Positions 1-12,400 of a DNA stretch of 64,000 nucleotides are shown piece by piece; position 1 is the first letter of the stretch, and the number at the start of each line of letters is the position of its first letter. The DNA comes from Nocardioides marmorisolisilvae (GTDB lineage Bacteria; Actinomycetota; Actinomycetes; Propionibacteriales; Nocardioidaceae), in contig NZ_CP134227.1 in assembly GCF_031656915.1 (NCBI RefSeq), forward strand, positions 4,154,001-4,218,000. The letters are read 5' to 3'. The notes beneath the pieces were generated by a model. The model saw nothing but the letters and a program-made list of their open reading frames with translations, searched no databases and was not told the origin of the DNA. Made by a program: the position numbers and the translations under genes.

Positions 1-1560
1 GGTGTCGACGAGGGCGCCGAGGCCGATCTCGCCGTACGGCCGCCGGTCGTCACGGTGATGGGTCACGTCGACCACGGCAAGACCAAGCTCCTCGACGCGC
101 TGCGCAGCGCGAACGTGGTTGCGGGCGAGGCCGGCGGGATCACCCAGCACATCGGTGCCTACCAGGTGGCCACCGAGGTCGACGGTGCAGAGCGCAGGAT
201 CACCTTCATCGACACCCCGGGTCACGAGGCGTTCACCGCCATGCGTGCCCGTGGCTCGCAGTCCTCGGACATCGCAGTGCTGGTGGTCGCCGCCGACGAC
301 GGCGTGATGCCGCAGACGGTGGAGGCGCTCAACCACGCCCGCGCCGCCGGGGTCCCGATCGTGGTCGCGGTCAACAAGATCGACAAGCCCGACGCCGACC
401 CGACGAAGGTGCGCGGTCAGCTGACCGAATACGGCCTGGTCCCCGAGGAGTACGGCGGCGACGCGATGTTCGTCGACGTCTCGGCGAAGTCCGAGCTCAA
501 CCTCGACAAGCTGCTCGAGGCGATCGTGCTGACCGCCGACGCGTCCCTGGACCTGCGGGCCAACCCCGACCAGGACGCCCAGGGCCTCGTGGTCGAGGCG
601 CACCTGGACCGTGGTCGCGGCCCGGTGGCGACGGTGCTCGTCCAGCGCGGCACGCTGCGGGTCGGGGACTCGATCGTCGCCGGTCCGGCGCACGGCCGGG
701 TCCGCGCGATGCTCGACGAGTACGGCGAGAACATCGAGGAGGCGACCCCCTCGCGTCCGGCGATGGTGCTCGGTCTGTCCGGGGTCCCCGGCGCGGGTCA
801 GAACTTCCTCGTCGTCGAGGACGACCGGATGGCGCGTCAGATCGCCGAGAAGCGGGAGGCCAGGGAGCGTGCAGCGCTGCAGGCCAAGCGCAGGGTCCGT
901 CGTACCCTCGAGGACTTCATGGCGTCCATGGAGAAGGGCGAGAGCCAGGAGCTCAACCTGATCCTCAAGGGCGACGTGTCCGGTTCGGTCGAGGCACTGG
1001 AGGACTCGCTGGCCAAGATCGACGTGGGCGACGAGGTGTCGTTGCGCGTCATCGACCGTGGTGTCGGTGCGATCACCGAGACCAACGTCGACCTGGCCGC
1101 CGCGTCCGACGCGATCATCATCGGCTTCAACGTCCGCCCGCAGGGCAAGGCGACCGAGCGGGCGGACAAGGAAGGCGTCGAGATCCGCTACTACTCGGTC
1201 ATCTACCAGGCGATCGAGGAGATCGAGGCAGCCCTGAAGGGCATGCTGAAGCCCGAGTACGAAGAGGTCAGCCTCGGCCAGGCCGAGATCCGGGCCATCT
1301 TCCGCTCGTCGCGGATCGGCAACATCGCCGGCTGCATGGTGACCAGCGGCACGATCCGGCGCAACGCCCGGGTGCGGTTGATCCGGGACGGCGCCGTCGT
1401 CGTCGAGAGTGCCGAGCTGGCCTCGCTGCGGCGCGAGAAGGACGACGTGTCGGAGGCTCGCGAGGGCTTCGAGTGCGGCCTGGTGATCAAGGGCTTCAAC
1501 GACATCAAGGAAGGCGACATCGTCGAGGCGTTCGAGCTCCGCGAGATCCCGCGGAGCTGA
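1..1560 (+). CDS. infB: Translation initiation factor IF-2 (3' part)
   Basis: GTPase that brings initiator fMet-tRNA to the 30S subunit. The reading frame is open from base 1, so the gene starts before the window and its N-terminal region is missing. The G-domain motifs are complete: GHVDHGKT (P-loop) from base 61, GGITQHIGA (switch I), DTPGHEAF (G3), NKID (G4) and SAKS (G5). Domains II, III and the C-terminal fMet-tRNA-binding domain follow. The gene stops at 1560, ahead of a large palindrome and rbfA, the usual infB-rbfA-truB order. An internal ATG at 55 lies within the G-domain and is not the real start. Confidence 0.98.
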   Translation, partial: GVDEGAEADLAVRPPVVTVMGHVDHGKTKLLDALRSANVVAGEAGGITQHIGAYQVATEVDGAERRITFIDTPGHEAFTAMRARGSQSSDIAVLVVAADDGVMPQTVEALNHARAAGVPIVVAVNKIDKPDADPTKVRGQLTEYGLVPEEYGGDAMFVDVSAKSELNLDKLLEAIVLTADASLDLRANPDQDAQGLVVEAHLDRGRGPVATVLVQRGTLRVGDSIVAGPAHGRVRAMLDEYGENIEEATPSRPAMVLGLSGVPGAGQNFLVVEDDRMARQIAEKREARERAALQAKRRVRRTLEDFMASMEKGESQELNLILKGDVSGSVEALEDSLAKIDVGDEVSLRVIDRGVGAITETNVDLAAASDAIIIGFNVRPQGKATERADKEGVEIRYYSVIYQAIEEIEAALKGMLKPEYEEVSLGQAEIRAIFRSSRIGNIAGCMVTSGTIRRNARVRLIRDGAVVVESAELASLRREKDDVSEAREGFECGLVIKGFNDIKEGDIVEAFELREIPRS

Positions 1561-1566
1561 GGCGGC

Positions 1567-1658
1567 GACTTCTCCCAGGTTAGGAACCCAAAGGGACTCT
1601 TCACACACCGGATCTCGTGTGTGAAGAGCACCTTTGACCTCTGAACCTGGGAAAAGTC
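1567..1658. repeat. 92-bp imperfect palindrome between infB and rbfA
   Basis: The two halves are symmetric about base 1612.5. Outer arms of 15 bp (1567-1581 and 1644-1658) match with one mismatch, inner arms of 12 bp (1597-1608, 1617-1628) match perfectly, and CAAAGG/CCTTTG pairs lie between them; the loop is 8 nt. There is no T-run after it and the rbfA ribosome-binding site (GGAGAGGGG) follows at once. It is more AT-rich than its surroundings. It could be an RNA processing or stability hairpin in the operon transcript, or a MITE/REP-like element. No second copy was seen in the window. Confidence 0.85.
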
Positions 1659-1677
1659 ACTCCGGAGAGGGGCAATC

Positions 1678-2139
1678 ATGAGTTCACCGCGCGTGCGCAA
1701 GATCGCGGACCGGATCAAGGTGATCGTGGCGGAGATGCTGGAGCGACGGATCAAGGACCCGCGGCTGGCCAACGACAACGGGCACCTGGTCACGGTGACC
1801 GATGTACGCGTCTCGGGCGACACCCAGCAGGCGACGGTCTTCTACACCGTGCTCGGCGGGGAGACCGACCTGGTCGCGACCGAGGCGGCGCTCGACTCGG
1901 CCCGTGGCCTGATCCGTTCGGAGGTCGGCAAGCAGCTCGGCATGCGGCACGTCCCGACGATCGACTTCGTGCGTGACGCACTGCCCGAGTCGGCTCGCCA
2001 GATCGACGACCTGCTCGAACGGGTGCGCGCCTCCGACGCGCAGGTGGCCGCCGCCGCATCGGGCGCCCGGTACGCCGGCGAGCCTGACCCCTACCGCAAG
2101 CCGCGCGAGGCGGAGGACTCCGAGGACGACGACGGGTGA
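1678..2139 (+). CDS. rbfA: 30S ribosome-binding factor A
   Basis: Small KH-like protein (153 aa) that binds the 30S subunit during late 16S rRNA maturation. The start ATG follows a strong Shine-Dalgarno (GGAGAGGGG, about 1662-1671). Typical features are the early [17 protein letters not shown] helix, the [12 protein letters not shown] strand and the C-terminal IDDLLERVR helix, with an acidic tail. The stop overlaps the truB start (GTGA at 2136), so the two are translationally coupled. Confidence 0.97.
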   Translation: MSSPRVRKIADRIKVIVAEMLERRIKDPRLANDNGHLVTVTDVRVSGDTQQATVFYTVLGGETDLVATEAALDSARGLIRSEVGKQLGMRHVPTIDFVRDALPESARQIDDLLERVRASDAQVAAAASGARYAGEPDPYRKPREAEDSEDDDG

Positions 2140-2999
2140 CGGAGCCGACCCCAGGCCTGGTGATCGTCGACAAGCCCGCGGGCCTCACGTCCCATGACGT
2201 GGTCTCGCGGGTTCGTCGTCTGGCCGGCACCCGCAAGGTCGGGCACGCCGGCACTCTTGACCCGATGGCCACGGGAGTCCTCGTCGTGGGCATCGGCAGG
2301 GCCACCCGGTTGCTGGGCCACCTGCTGGTCACCGACAAGGCGTACGACGCCACTGTGGTGCTCGGTGCCGCCACCAGCACCGACGACGCCGAGGGGGAGG
2401 TGCTTCGTCGGTGCGACCCGTCGGCAGTCACGGTCGCGGCGGTCGCCGACGGCGTCGCTGCGATGGTCGGGGACATCGACCAGGTGCCGTCATCGGTCTC
2501 CGCGATCAAGGTCGATGGCCGGCGTGCCTACGACCGGGTGCGCGCGGGGGAGCGGGTGGATCTTCCCGCCCGGCGGGTGCGGATCGACGCGATCGACATC
2601 ACCCGCATCGAGCTGCCCGAGGTCGATCTGACCGTGCGGTGCTCCAGCGGGACCTACGTCCGCGCGATCGCGAGGGACCTCGGCGACACGCTCGGGGTGG
2701 GCGGGCACCTGACCGCGCTCCGGCGTACCGCCGTCGGGCCGTTCACCCTCGCCGACGCCCACACGCTCGAGGAGCTGGCGGAGAGCTTCGCGCTGCTGCC
2801 GATCGCCGACGTGGCCCGGCGCTGCTTCCGGACGGTCGCTGTCGATGCCGCTCAGGCGGTCGCGGTCGGGTTCGGCCGTCGCCTCGATCTCCGTCTCCCG
2901 GAGCCCGGCCCGGTCGCACTGTTCGGACCTGATGGCGCCTTCCTGGCCCTCTACGAGGAGCGCGATGGCCAGGCCGTCGCGGTGGCCGTCTTCTGCTGA
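2136..2999 (+). CDS. truB: tRNA pseudouridine(55) synthase
   Basis: Makes pseudouridine 55 in the T-loop of tRNAs. The 287-aa protein has the family signature [16 protein letters not shown] with catalytic Asp42, and the downstream [15 protein letters not shown] and [15 protein letters not shown] motifs. The GTG start overlaps the rbfA stop by 4 bp. The C-terminal 60 residues form the variable domain typical of actinobacterial TruB. The next gene, ribF, follows after about 106 bp. Confidence 0.97.
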   Translation: MTEPTPGLVIVDKPAGLTSHDVVSRVRRLAGTRKVGHAGTLDPMATGVLVVGIGRATRLLGHLLVTDKAYDATVVLGAATSTDDAEGEVLRRCDPSAVTVAAVADGVAAMVGDIDQVPSSVSAIKVDGRRAYDRVRAGERVDLPARRVRIDAIDITRIELPEVDLTVRCSSGTYVRAIARDLGDTLGVGGHLTALRRTAVGPFTLADAHTLEELAESFALLPIADVARRCFRTVAVDAAQAVAVGFGRRLDLRLPEPGPVALFGPDGAFLALYEERDGQAVAVAVFC

Positions 3000-3105
3000 C
3001 CGGCCCGGGTGTCTGCGACGGTCGAGCAGCACGCGTCCCACGGCAGACGATCCAGAGGGTGGCTGGCGCCGTACCGACCCGAGGCGGTGTGGCAGGCTGC
3101 GTCCC

Positions 3106-4035
3106 GTGCGTGTGTGGCGTTCCCTTGACGACGTGCCTGCCGACCTCGGGCCCACGGTGGTGACCGTCGGCAACTTCGACGGTGTTCACCGCGGGCACCG
3201 CACGCTGATCGCCCGAGCCCGTGCGGAGGCGGACCGGCTCGGCATCGACCTGGCCGCGATCACCTTCGAGCCGCACCCGATGGCGGTGCTCCGGCCCGAG
3301 CACGCGCCGGCGATGCTCACCGACGTCGAGACCCGCTGCGCCCTGCTCGCGGAGTGCGGCGTCGACGACGTCCTGGTGCTGCCGTTCTCCCGGGACGTCG
3401 CAGCGTGGACCCCCGACCAGTTCGTCGAGCGGGTGCTGCTGGCGAGTCTGCACGCACGGTCCGTGGTGGTCGGCGCCAACTTCCGCTTCGGCGCCCGGGC
3501 GGCCGGCGACGTGACGACGTTGCGGGAGCACGGAGGGTTCGAGGTCACCGGAGTGAGGCTCGACGGCGGACCGCAGGTCTGGTCGTCGACCTACGTGCGC
3601 ACCTGTCTGGCGGAGGGCGACGTCGAGGGTGCCGCGGAAGCTCTCGGTCGGCCGTACGGCGTCCGGGGCACGGTGTCCCGGGGCGACCGGCGCGGCCGCG
3701 AGCTCGGGTTCCCGACAGCGAACGTGCCGGTCACGGGTCAGGCCGTCCCGGCGGATGGGGTGTACGCCGGCTGGCTGCGTCGCCTCGACGACGGGTCGAC
3801 GGACCGGCTGCCGGCGGCGATCAGTGTCGGCACCAACCCGACCTTCGCCGGCGAGCGGGAGCGACGCGTGGAGGCCTACGTGCTGGACCGCACGGACCTC
3901 GACCTGTACGACGCCCGGGTGGAGGTGTCCTTCGTGGCGCGGCTGCGCGGGATGGTGCGCTTCGACGGTGTCGACGCCCTGGTCACCGCGATGAAGGGCG
4001 ACGTGGCGAGAGCCCGGGAGATCCTCGCGCCCTGA
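3106..4035 (+). CDS. ribF: Bifunctional riboflavin kinase / FAD synthetase
   Basis: Converts riboflavin to FMN and FMN to FAD. The N-terminal FMN adenylyltransferase domain carries VGNFDGVHRGH (about residues 21-31). The C-terminal riboflavin kinase domain begins near residue 180 with RPYGVRGTVSRGDRRG and ELGFPTANV. The GTG at 3106 gives a 309-aa protein starting MRVWRSLDDVP, the normal length. The frame is open further upstream but that part does not resemble the family. The truB-ribF-rpsO order is standard, here interrupted by a minus-strand membrane protein. Confidence 0.96.
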   Translation: MRVWRSLDDVPADLGPTVVTVGNFDGVHRGHRTLIARARAEADRLGIDLAAITFEPHPMAVLRPEHAPAMLTDVETRCALLAECGVDDVLVLPFSRDVAAWTPDQFVERVLLASLHARSVVVGANFRFGARAAGDVTTLREHGGFEVTGVRLDGGPQVWSSTYVRTCLAEGDVEGAAEALGRPYGVRGTVSRGDRRGRELGFPTANVPVTGQAVPADGVYAGWLRRLDDGSTDRLPAAISVGTNPTFAGERERRVEAYVLDRTDLDLYDARVEVSFVARLRGMVRFDGVDALVTAMKGDVARAREILAP

Positions 4036-4046
4036 GCGGCACCCCC

Positions 4047-4071
4047 CCGGCGCTGCCGGTGGCAGTGCCGG
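4047..4071. terminator. Hairpin between convergent ribF and the PIG-V-like gene
   Basis: Arms CCGGCGCTGCC (4047-4057) and GGCAGTGCCGG (4061-4071) pair over 11 bp with one G-T pair and a 3-nt loop. It lies 12 bp after the ribF stop and 21 bp beyond the stop of the opposite gene, as expected for a bidirectional terminator, although there is no T-run. Confidence 0.5.
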
Positions 4072-4091
4072 TCACGTCCGCTTGGCTGGGA

Positions 4092-5294
4092 TCAGGGGTA
4101 TCCGTGGTAGCCCGGGGCGATGATGTAGTACCAGTGCATCCAGAAGTACTGCAGGACGGCCCCGACGGCGAACACCAGCACGCACAGTGCGACCCGGACC
4201 CGGCGCGACGACACGGCGACGTCGGGGAACGGCCACCACGCCACGGTGAGCATCAGGTAGCGCAGCAGGCTGGTGGTCGGTCGGGTCGCCGCGAAGACGT
4301 AGACGGGGTACGCCAGCACCCAGGTCCGCAGCTCGGGCCCCCATCGGCGAGCGCCTCGTCGCCACACCAGGAACGCGACCAGCGCGAGCACTCCGAAGGT
4401 GACCAGGACGTCGCTGGTGGAGGCGAACGTCAGCGCCTGCCCGAGCCTGCTCGACCAGTGCGCCGACGAGTGCCGGGACCACGCCCCCCGGGTCAGGAAG
4501 TAGGCCGCGGGGTTGCCGGTCACGAGGCCGGCGGCGAGCGGCCACAGCCCGAAGCTGGCGGCGACGGCGCCGGCCAGCGCAGCCACCCGGATCTGCTCTC
4601 GGCCCGAGAAGGTGTCCTCGCCCCGGCGGGCCGCGCGGTACCGGACCACCCCGTGCACGACGACCACGAGGGCGAGCACGAAGACGACCGGTCGGGCCAC
4701 GGACAGCAGCAGCCCGAGCGCCAGCACGGCGCCGTACCGGCGCTGCTGGAGGCACCACAGCGCGGCCAGGATCAGCAGCAGGGCGAGGCTCTCGGTGTAG
4801 GCAGCCTGGAAGAGCAGGCCCGTCGGACACATGCACAGCGCGAGCACGCCCAGGACGGCCGCGAACCGGCCGGCGGTGCGGGTCAGCATCCTGTCCAGCA
4901 CGCACACCGCACCGGCGCCACAGGCCAGGCTGACCACCGACGCGCCGACGCCGAAGGACGCGCCGGTGAGCATGACGAGTGCGACCAGGGCGGGGTAGAG
5001 CGGGTAGAAGGCCCACTGGTTCTCGACGGTCAGGCCGCGCAGGGTCGGCAACGTCGTGGGATAGCCGTGCTCGGCGATGTTGCGGTACCACTGCCCGTCC
5101 CAGTTCTGGATCACGTGCAGGTAGGTCGGTGGATCGACCAGGGTCGGCACCAGTCGGACCTCCAGCAGCGCGGGGTCCTGGGTCGGCGCGAGGTGCAGCA
5201 GGATGGCCGTGTCCACGACCCTGCTGAGCAGGAAGATCACCAGCGGTACGACGTACCACGGCCATCGGGAGACCCAGCCCAGGGTGCGTTCCAT
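4092..5294 (-). CDS. PIG-V-like mannosyltransferase, multi-pass membrane protein
   Basis: 400-aa polytopic membrane protein with about eight to ten hydrophobic segments. The first extracytoplasmic loop contains NWDGQWY (residues 64-70) followed by NIAEHGYP. This matches the PIG-V / GPI-mannosyltransferase-2 family of GT-C enzymes, whose bacterial members use polyprenyl-phosphate-linked sugars to mannosylate proteins or lipids outside the membrane. Acceptor and sugar are not predictable here. It is a single gene on the opposite strand, inserted between ribF and rpsO. Confidence 0.8.
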   Translation of the reverse strand: MERTLGWVSRWPWYVVPLVIFLLSRVVDTAILLHLAPTQDPALLEVRLVPTLVDPPTYLHVIQNWDGQWYRNIAEHGYPTTLPTLRGLTVENQWAFYPLYPALVALVMLTGASFGVGASVVSLACGAGAVCVLDRMLTRTAGRFAAVLGVLALCMCPTGLLFQAAYTESLALLLILAALWCLQQRRYGAVLALGLLLSVARPVVFVLALVVVVHGVVRYRAARRGEDTFSGREQIRVAALAGAVAASFGLWPLAAGLVTGNPAAYFLTRGAWSRHSSAHWSSRLGQALTFASTSDVLVTFGVLALVAFLVWRRGARRWGPELRTWVLAYPVYVFAATRPTTSLLRYLMLTVAWWPFPDVAVSSRRVRVALCVLVFAVGAVLQYFWMHWYYIIAPGYHGYP

Positions 5295-5520
5295 CCATCC
5301 TCCGCCAGATCGGCGCGCCGGGCGGCGACGGAGGGAAGGTTACGGGGCCGTCCCCGACGCCCGGACGGCTGGGGGTCGACGATTTCGGTTCGCCGGTGGC
5401 GCGCTGATAGCCTTGGGCGGCTGCCCGTCGACGGGCGGCTGCCGTGCAACGGCCGCGGATCCAGAGTGCCCGGGTGAACAGGCCCCGGCGCGCCGCGCAA
5501 CGAGAAGAAAGGGAGCTCAC

Positions 5521-5796
5521 GTGTCGATCGGTACTGACGCTGAGACCAAGAAGAAGATCATCGCCGAGTACGCCACCGTAGAAGGCGACACCGGCTCCCC
5601 GGAGGTGCAGATCGCGCTGCTGTCGCACCGCATCTCCCACCTGACCGAGCACCTCAAGCAGCACAAGCACGACCACCACAGCCGTCGTGGTCTGCTGCTG
5701 TTGGTGGGTCAGCGCCGTCGGCTGCTGAACTACCTCGAGAAGACCGAGATCGAGCGCTACCGCTCGATCGTGCAGCGCCTCGGCCTGCGCCGATGA
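5521..5796 (+). CDS. rpsO: 30S ribosomal protein S15
   Basis: Primary 16S rRNA-binding protein (91 aa). It has the conserved [32 protein letters not shown] and [11 protein letters not shown] segments. The GTG start is preceded by AAGAAAGGGAG. It is followed by a GC hairpin and then pnp, the widespread rpsO-pnp arrangement. Confidence 0.98.
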   Translation: MSIGTDAETKKKIIAEYATVEGDTGSPEVQIALLSHRISHLTEHLKQHKHDHHSRRGLLLLVGQRRRLLNYLEKTEIERYRSIVQRLGLRR

Positions 5797-5800
5797 CTTC

Positions 5801-5839
5801 GGTGGGGGGCCTGTCCCGGCATCGGGTGGGCCCCCCACC
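5801..5839 (+). terminator. GC hairpin behind rpsO
   Basis: Perfect 11-bp stem GGTGGGGGGCC (5801-5811) / GGCCCCCCACC (5829-5839); the loop can form a smaller CCCG/CGGG stem. It starts only 4 bp after the rpsO stop. There is no T-run, so it may partly terminate transcription or serve as an RNase III processing site, as is known for rpsO-pnp in other bacteria. Confidence 0.6.
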
Positions 5840-5849
5840 GCATCACGGC

Positions 5850-6005
5850 TAGATTCACAACTAAAGACCAACTGAAGGTAAAAACCAGGAGAGTGGTCCG
5901 CGAGCCTTGCGGCCCGGTCCTCGGTAGTGGTTCGCGGAGCAAGGAGCACCGCGGGCTTCGATCGAAGACCGGCCAGACCTCGCGGGTCGCGGATCGCTTC
6001 CGCGA
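5850..6005 (+). promoter_or_regulatory. Structured pnp leader with possible promoter
   Basis: A TAGATT (5850-5855) could be the -10 of a pnp promoter. The leader then holds three hairpins: CCGCGAGCC/GGTTCGCGG (5898-5906 with 5929-5937), the palindrome CTTCGATCGAAG (5956-5967) and TCGCGG/CCGCGA (5987-5992 with 6000-6005). In other bacteria PNPase represses itself through cleavage of such a leader. That role is inferred here. Confidence 0.45.
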
Positions 6006-6020
6006 ACGAGAGAGAGACTC

Positions 6021-8252
6021 TTGTCTGAGCAAGAAAACGCTGCCATCACGACCGTGGAGACGGTCCTGGACAACGGCAGGTTCGGAAAGCGCACCGTCAA
6101 GTTCGAGACCGGGCTGCTGGCCCGTCAGGCCGCCGGATCGGTGACCGCCTACCTCGATGACGAGACCATGTTGCTGTCGGCCACCACGGTCGGCAAGCAC
6201 CCCAAGGACCAGTTCGACTTCTTCCCGCTCACCATCGACGTGGAGGAGCGGATGTACGCCGTGGGCCAGATCCCCGGCTCGTTCTTCCGCAGCGAGGGCC
6301 GCCCGGGCGAGGACGCGATCCTCACCTGTCGGCTCATCGACCGTCCGCTGCGCCCGACCTTCAAGAAGGGCCTGCGCAACGAGGTCCAGGTCGTCATCAC
6401 CGTGCTGGCGCTCGACCCCGACCAGCCCTACGACGTGCTCGCGATCAACGCGGCCTCGGCCTCGACCCAGCTCTCGGGGCTGCCCTTCTCGGGTCCCGTC
6501 GGTGGCACCCGGGTTGCCCTGATCGAGGGCCAGTGGGTGGCGTTCCCCAGCCACAGCCAGCTCGAGGGCGCCGTCTTCGACATGGTCGTCGCCGGCCGGG
6601 TGACCGAGACCGGTGACGTCGCGATCATGATGGTCGAGGCGGAGGCAACCGAGACGACCTGGGAGCTGGTCCAGTCCGGTACCCAGGCGCCCAGCGAGGA
6701 GATCGTGGCCGAGGGCCTCGAGGCCGCCAAGCCCTTCATCAAGCAGCTGTGCGAGGCCCAGGCCGAGCTGGCCAAGCAGGCCGCCAAACCGGTCCAGGAG
6801 TTCCCGATCTTCCTGGACTACCAGGACGACGTGTACGCCGCCGTGGAGAGCGCTGCGGGAGCGGACCTCGCCTCCGCGCTGACCATCGCCGGGAAGCACG
6901 AGCGTGAGGAGCGCCTCGACGAGATCAAGGCGGCGTTGCTGGAGAAGATCGGTCCGGAGTTCGAGGGCCGCGAGAAGGAGATCGGCGCCGCGTTCCGGTC
7001 GGTGCAGAAGTCGGTGATGCGGACCCGCGTCCTGCGTGACAAGGTGCGCATCGACGGGCGGGGTCCTCGCGACATCCGTCCGTTGATCGCCGAGGCCGGC
7101 GTGCTCCCGCGGGTGCACGGCTCGGCGCTGTTCGAGCGTGGCGAGACCCAGATCCTCGGCGTCACCACGCTGAACATGCTCAAGATGGAGCAGCAGCTCG
7201 ACACACTCTCCCCGGAGAAGTCGCGTCGCTACATGCACAAGTACGTCTTCCCGCCGTTCTCCACCGGTGAGACTGGTCGGGTCGGCTCGCCGAAGCGCCG
7301 CGAGGTCGGCCACGGTGCGCTCGCGCGTCGTGCTCTGCTGCCTGTGCTGCCCACGCGTGAGGAGTTCCCCTACGCGATCCGCCAGCTCTCCGAGGCGATG
7401 GGCTCGAACGGCTCCACCTCGATGGGCTCCGTCTGCGCGTCCACCCTGTCCCTGCTGCAGGCGGGTGTGCCGCTGAAGGCGCCCGTCGCGGGCATCGCGA
7501 TGGGTCTGATCTCCGGTGAGATCGACGGTGAGCAGCAGTTCGTCGCGATCACCGACATCCTCGGTGCCGAGGACGCCATGGGCGACATGGACTTCAAGGT
7601 CGCCGGCACCGCGGACTTCGTGACCGCGCTGCAGCTCGACACCAAGCTCGACGGCATCCCCGCCGAGGTGCTCGCCGCCGCGCTCACCCAGGCCAGGGAG
7701 GCCCGGCTCACCATCCTCGGTGTGATGGCCGAGGCCATCGACGCGCCGAGCGAGATGTCGTTGAACGCACCGCGGATCATCACGGTGCGAGTGCCGGTGG
7801 ACAAGATCGGCGAGGTCATCGGTCCCAAGGGCAAGGTGATCAACCAGATCCAGGACGACACCGGGGCGAGCCTGTCCATCGAGGACGACGGCACCGTCTA
7901 CATCGGCGCCACCAACGGCGAGGCCGCCGAGGCGGCCCGGGCTGCGGTCAACGCGATCGCGAACCCGACCATGCCCGAGGTCGGCGAGCGCTACCTCGGC
8001 ACGGTCGTCAAGACCACCAACTTCGGTGCGTTCGTGTCGCTGCTCCCGGGCAAGGACGGCCTGCTGCACATCAGCAAGCTGCGTGCCCTGGCGGGTGGTC
8101 GGCGTGTCGAGAACGTCGACGACGTGGTCTCGGTCGGTCAGAAGATCCAGGTCGAGATCGGCGAGATCGACGACCGCGGCAAGCTGTCGCTGGTGCCGGT
8201 CGTCGAGGGCGCCGGCGAGGAAGCGTCGGACGAGGACGCGGCCGACGAGTGA
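6021..8252 (+). CDS. pnp: Polyribonucleotide nucleotidyltransferase
   Basis: Phosphorolytic 3'-5' exoribonuclease; in actinobacteria it also adds 3' tails and can make guanosine polyphosphates. The 743-aa protein starts at a TTG ([18 protein letters not shown]) after GAGAGAG. Domain order is RNase PH 1 (about 10-220), all-alpha linker, RNase PH 2 (about 340-560), KH (about 590-650, [11 protein letters not shown]) and S1 (about 655-728, [18 protein letters not shown]), with an acidic tail. The stop overlaps the next start (GTGA). Confidence 0.97.
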   Translation: MSEQENAAITTVETVLDNGRFGKRTVKFETGLLARQAAGSVTAYLDDETMLLSATTVGKHPKDQFDFFPLTIDVEERMYAVGQIPGSFFRSEGRPGEDAILTCRLIDRPLRPTFKKGLRNEVQVVITVLALDPDQPYDVLAINAASASTQLSGLPFSGPVGGTRVALIEGQWVAFPSHSQLEGAVFDMVVAGRVTETGDVAIMMVEAEATETTWELVQSGTQAPSEEIVAEGLEAAKPFIKQLCEAQAELAKQAAKPVQEFPIFLDYQDDVYAAVESAAGADLASALTIAGKHEREERLDEIKAALLEKIGPEFEGREKEIGAAFRSVQKSVMRTRVLRDKVRIDGRGPRDIRPLIAEAGVLPRVHGSALFERGETQILGVTTLNMLKMEQQLDTLSPEKSRRYMHKYVFPPFSTGETGRVGSPKRREVGHGALARRALLPVLPTREEFPYAIRQLSEAMGSNGSTSMGSVCASTLSLLQAGVPLKAPVAGIAMGLISGEIDGEQQFVAITDILGAEDAMGDMDFKVAGTADFVTALQLDTKLDGIPAEVLAAALTQAREARLTILGVMAEAIDAPSEMSLNAPRIITVRVPVDKIGEVIGPKGKVINQIQDDTGASLSIEDDGTVYIGATNGEAAEAARAAVNAIANPTMPEVGERYLGTVVKTTNFGAFVSLLPGKDGLLHISKLRALAGGRRVENVDDVVSVGQKIQVEIGEIDDRGKLSLVPVVEGAGEEASDEDAADE

Positions 8253-9541
8253 CGCCACTTGCTTCACAGCAGGCGCCGGGGACCAGCAGGACGCTGGTCC
8301 CCGGCGTTCGCCGTACGGTGCTCCCGGGTGGCCTGCGCGTGGTCACCGAGCAGGTCCCCGGCGTGCGCTCCGCCTCGATCGGCGTCTTCGTCGGCGTCGG
8401 CTCTCGTGACGAGTCGACCAGCCTGCACGGCGCCTCGCACTTCCTCGAGCACCTGCTGTTCAAGGGGACGCCGACCCGCAGCGCGATGGACATCTCGGTG
8501 GCGCTCGACACGGTCGGCGGCGAGTTCAACGCCTACACCGCCAAGGAGTACACCTGCTACCACGCGCGGGTCCTCGACGAGGACCTCCCGATGGTCGTCG
8601 ACGTGCTCGCCGACATGCTCACCTCGTCGCTGATCAGCAGCGCCGACGTCGAGGCCGAGCGCGAGGTGATCCTCGACGAGATCGCCATGCATGACGACGA
8701 CCCCGACGACGTGGTGCACAACCTTTTCGCCGCGGCCTCGTGGTCGGGCAGCCCGCTCGCGAAGCCGATCGCGGGCAGCGCCGAGTCGATCCGTTCGCTG
8801 AATCGCACGCAGATCAACCGCTACTACCGCAGCCGCTACCGGCCCGATGCGATGACCGTCGCGGTGGCCGGCAACATCGAGCACACGACCGTCGTACGCC
8901 GGGTGCGGCGGGCGTTCTCCGCCAACGGGTTCCTGAGCGGGTCCGCGACTCCCCGCGCGCCACGGCTCGCCGCGCGGTCGCGCAGCAGCCGGCCGGGATC
9001 GGTCCGGGCGGACCGGCCCTTCGAGCAGGTCAACCTGGTGCTGGGGATGGGCGGCATCACCCGCTCCGACCCACGCCGGCACGCGCTCGGCATCCTCAAC
9101 ACCGCCCTGGGCGGCGGATCGTCCTCGCGGCTGTTCCAGGAGGTGCGCGAGGCACGCGGCCTGGCCTACTCGGTCTACTCGTTCGCGTCGAGTTATTCCG
9201 ACGCCGGCGTCGTCGGTGTGTCGGCCGGCACGCTACCGGGCAAGGCCGATGAGCTGATCACGGTCGTGCGCGACCAGCTGGTGCGGATCGCCGAGACCGG
9301 GATCGATGAGGACGAGCTGGCCCGCGGCAAGGGTCAGCTGCGCGGCGGCCTGGTGCTGAGCCTCGAGGACACCGCGTCCCGGATGACCCGGCTGGGCGAG
9401 GCCGAGCTCTTCCAGGAGCGGCTGCTCTCGCTCGACGAGGTGCTCGAGCGGATCGACGCCGTCACCCTCGACGACGTCCGCACCCTGGCCAGGGCGATCT
9501 TCACCCGGCCCGAGACACTCGCCGTGGTTGGCCCCGCCTGA
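8249..9541 (+). CDS. M16 family zinc protease (pitrilysin / processing-peptidase type)
   Basis: 430-aa single-unit M16 peptidase. It has the inverted zinc motif HFLEH (H64, E67 and H68), followed about 75 residues later by the third ligand region [15 protein letters not shown]. The C-terminal half has the usual NLVLGMGGI and [24 protein letters not shown] signatures. It overlaps pnp by 4 bp; pnp-M16-dapB is a common actinobacterial arrangement. The substrate is unknown. Confidence 0.93.
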   Translation: MTPLASQQAPGTSRTLVPGVRRTVLPGGLRVVTEQVPGVRSASIGVFVGVGSRDESTSLHGASHFLEHLLFKGTPTRSAMDISVALDTVGGEFNAYTAKEYTCYHARVLDEDLPMVVDVLADMLTSSLISSADVEAEREVILDEIAMHDDDPDDVVHNLFAAASWSGSPLAKPIAGSAESIRSLNRTQINRYYRSRYRPDAMTVAVAGNIEHTTVVRRVRRAFSANGFLSGSATPRAPRLAARSRSSRPGSVRADRPFEQVNLVLGMGGITRSDPRRHALGILNTALGGGSSSRLFQEVREARGLAYSVYSFASSYSDAGVVGVSAGTLPGKADELITVVRDQLVRIAETGIDEDELARGKGQLRGGLVLSLEDTASRMTRLGEAELFQERLLSLDEVLERIDAVTLDDVRTLARAIFTRPETLAVVGPA

Positions 9542-9716
9542 GGCGTAGCCGCGTTGGTGGCCTTCGAGCACGTTGCGCCGGCAACCGATCCAGCTGCCAA
9601 GAGCACCTCCTGGCGGGCGTCCGTTGCAGGCTAGCTCGCAGTCGCCCTGCGGTAGGGTGCGCGGATTGGCACTCGCCGCGTGCCCGCGGCGTCGAGAGGC
9701 AGGGGACGGCAGGTAC

Positions 9717-11692
<1,976 letters not shown>

Positions 11693-11833
11693 CCGGCGAC
11701 AGCTGCCAGCCAGGGCCGCGCAAGAACTTGCAGGTCTCTGCAACGCAGGAATGCGCACACCCGACCTGCTCGCACCCGATGCGTGAGGACGGCAGGATTC
11801 TCGGTGAACCACCACCACACTCTCGGGAGAGGC

Positions 11834-11971
11834 ATGCGCAGGCACACCTCGAACACCGACTACGCAGGAGCGCGTACGGCGACCCTGCAGGCCGCCGCTG
11901 ATCTCTACCGCTCGGGCAGTCCCGAGCAGTCGGCCGTCGCCAGGGCCTGGAGCGCGGTGGACGTGTCTTGA
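11834..11971 (+). pseudogene. Remnant of the C-terminus of an M4 (thermolysin-like) metalloprotease
   Basis: A 45-codon open stretch encodes TSNTDYAGARTATLQAAADLY and then SGSPEQSAVARAWSAVDV. This is the usual C-terminal end of secreted actinobacterial M4 neutral proteases, which have (T/S)NYAGARTAT..AAADLYGSGS..AVAAAWSAVNV. No HExxH zinc site, propeptide or signal sequence lies upstream. About 40 residues of a 500-plus-residue enzyme remain, so this is a degraded fragment. The frame opens from 11783, but those extra residues do not match the family. Confidence 0.65.
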
Positions 11972-12026
11972 CCCCACAGGGCTAGACCGTGGCCACCGAT
12001 AGTGGCGCGGTCGTGGGGCCAACCGG

Positions 12027-12061
12027 GCGAGGGCCCCGTGCTGGGCACACGGGTCCCTCGC
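12027..12061 (-). terminator. Terminator hairpin behind azlD
   Basis: A 14-bp stem, GCGAGGGCCCCGTG (12027-12040) with CACGGGTCCCTCGC (12048-12061), has one mismatch and a 7-nt loop. It lies 28 bp beyond the stop of the minus-strand azlD gene. No clear T-run follows. Confidence 0.65.
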
Positions 12062-12088
12062 CCTCATTCTGTCGGGGAGGCCGCCGGG

Positions 12089-12400
12089 TCAGAGGAGGCG
12101 GATGACCGCCGCGGTGGCCGCGGCGACCACCACGACGACCAGGAAGGGCGCGCGCAGCAGCAGCGCGACGACCGCCACCGCGAGCCCGGCCAGTCGGGCG
12201 TCGAGGGTGAGGTGCTGGCCGTGGCTGCCGGGCGACGCCAGCACCTGCACCCCGATGAGTGCCGCGAGCAGCGCCACCGGGAGCAGGTCGGCGACTCGCT
12301 CCACGACCGGGCGCTGGAGGACCCTGGGCGGCACCGACAGGCCGGCCAGCTTCAGCAGGTAGCAGCCCACCGCGCACCCGATCACCGCGACCCAGATCAC
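12089..12400 (-). CDS. azlD: AzlD-type subunit of a branched-chain amino acid exporter
   Basis: 103-aa protein with three to four hydrophobic helices (MIWVAVIGCAVGCYLLKLAG, VADLLPVALLAALIGVQVL). It is the small partner of AzlC in LIV-E family exporters such as C. glutamicum BrnFE. The start overlaps the azlC stop by 4 bp, indicating coupled translation. The exported substrate cannot be fixed from sequence. Confidence 0.9.
   Translation of the reverse strand: MIWVAVIGCAVGCYLLKLAGLSVPPRVLQRPVVERVADLLPVALLAALIGVQVLASPGSHGQHLTLDARLAGLAVAVVALLLRAPFLVVVVVAAATAAVIRLL

Larger units (their letters stand above)
11693..12088. other. Intergenic region of about 400 bp behind dapB
   Basis: Apart from the protease remnant (11834-11971) and the azlD terminator hairpin (12027-12061), I see no gene, RNA or repeat here. 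The part next to dapB (11693-11830) has no coding resemblance that I recognise. Confidence 0.6.

Noticed and set aside
4072-5949. 625-codon minus-strand frame overlapping the PIG-V-like gene and rpsO
   Set aside because: Wrong frame relative to the conserved membrane protein; no family features.
5757-8267. An 836-codon minus-strand frame opposite pnp
   Set aside because: Shadow of pnp; composition is typical of antisense frames and no domain is recognisable.
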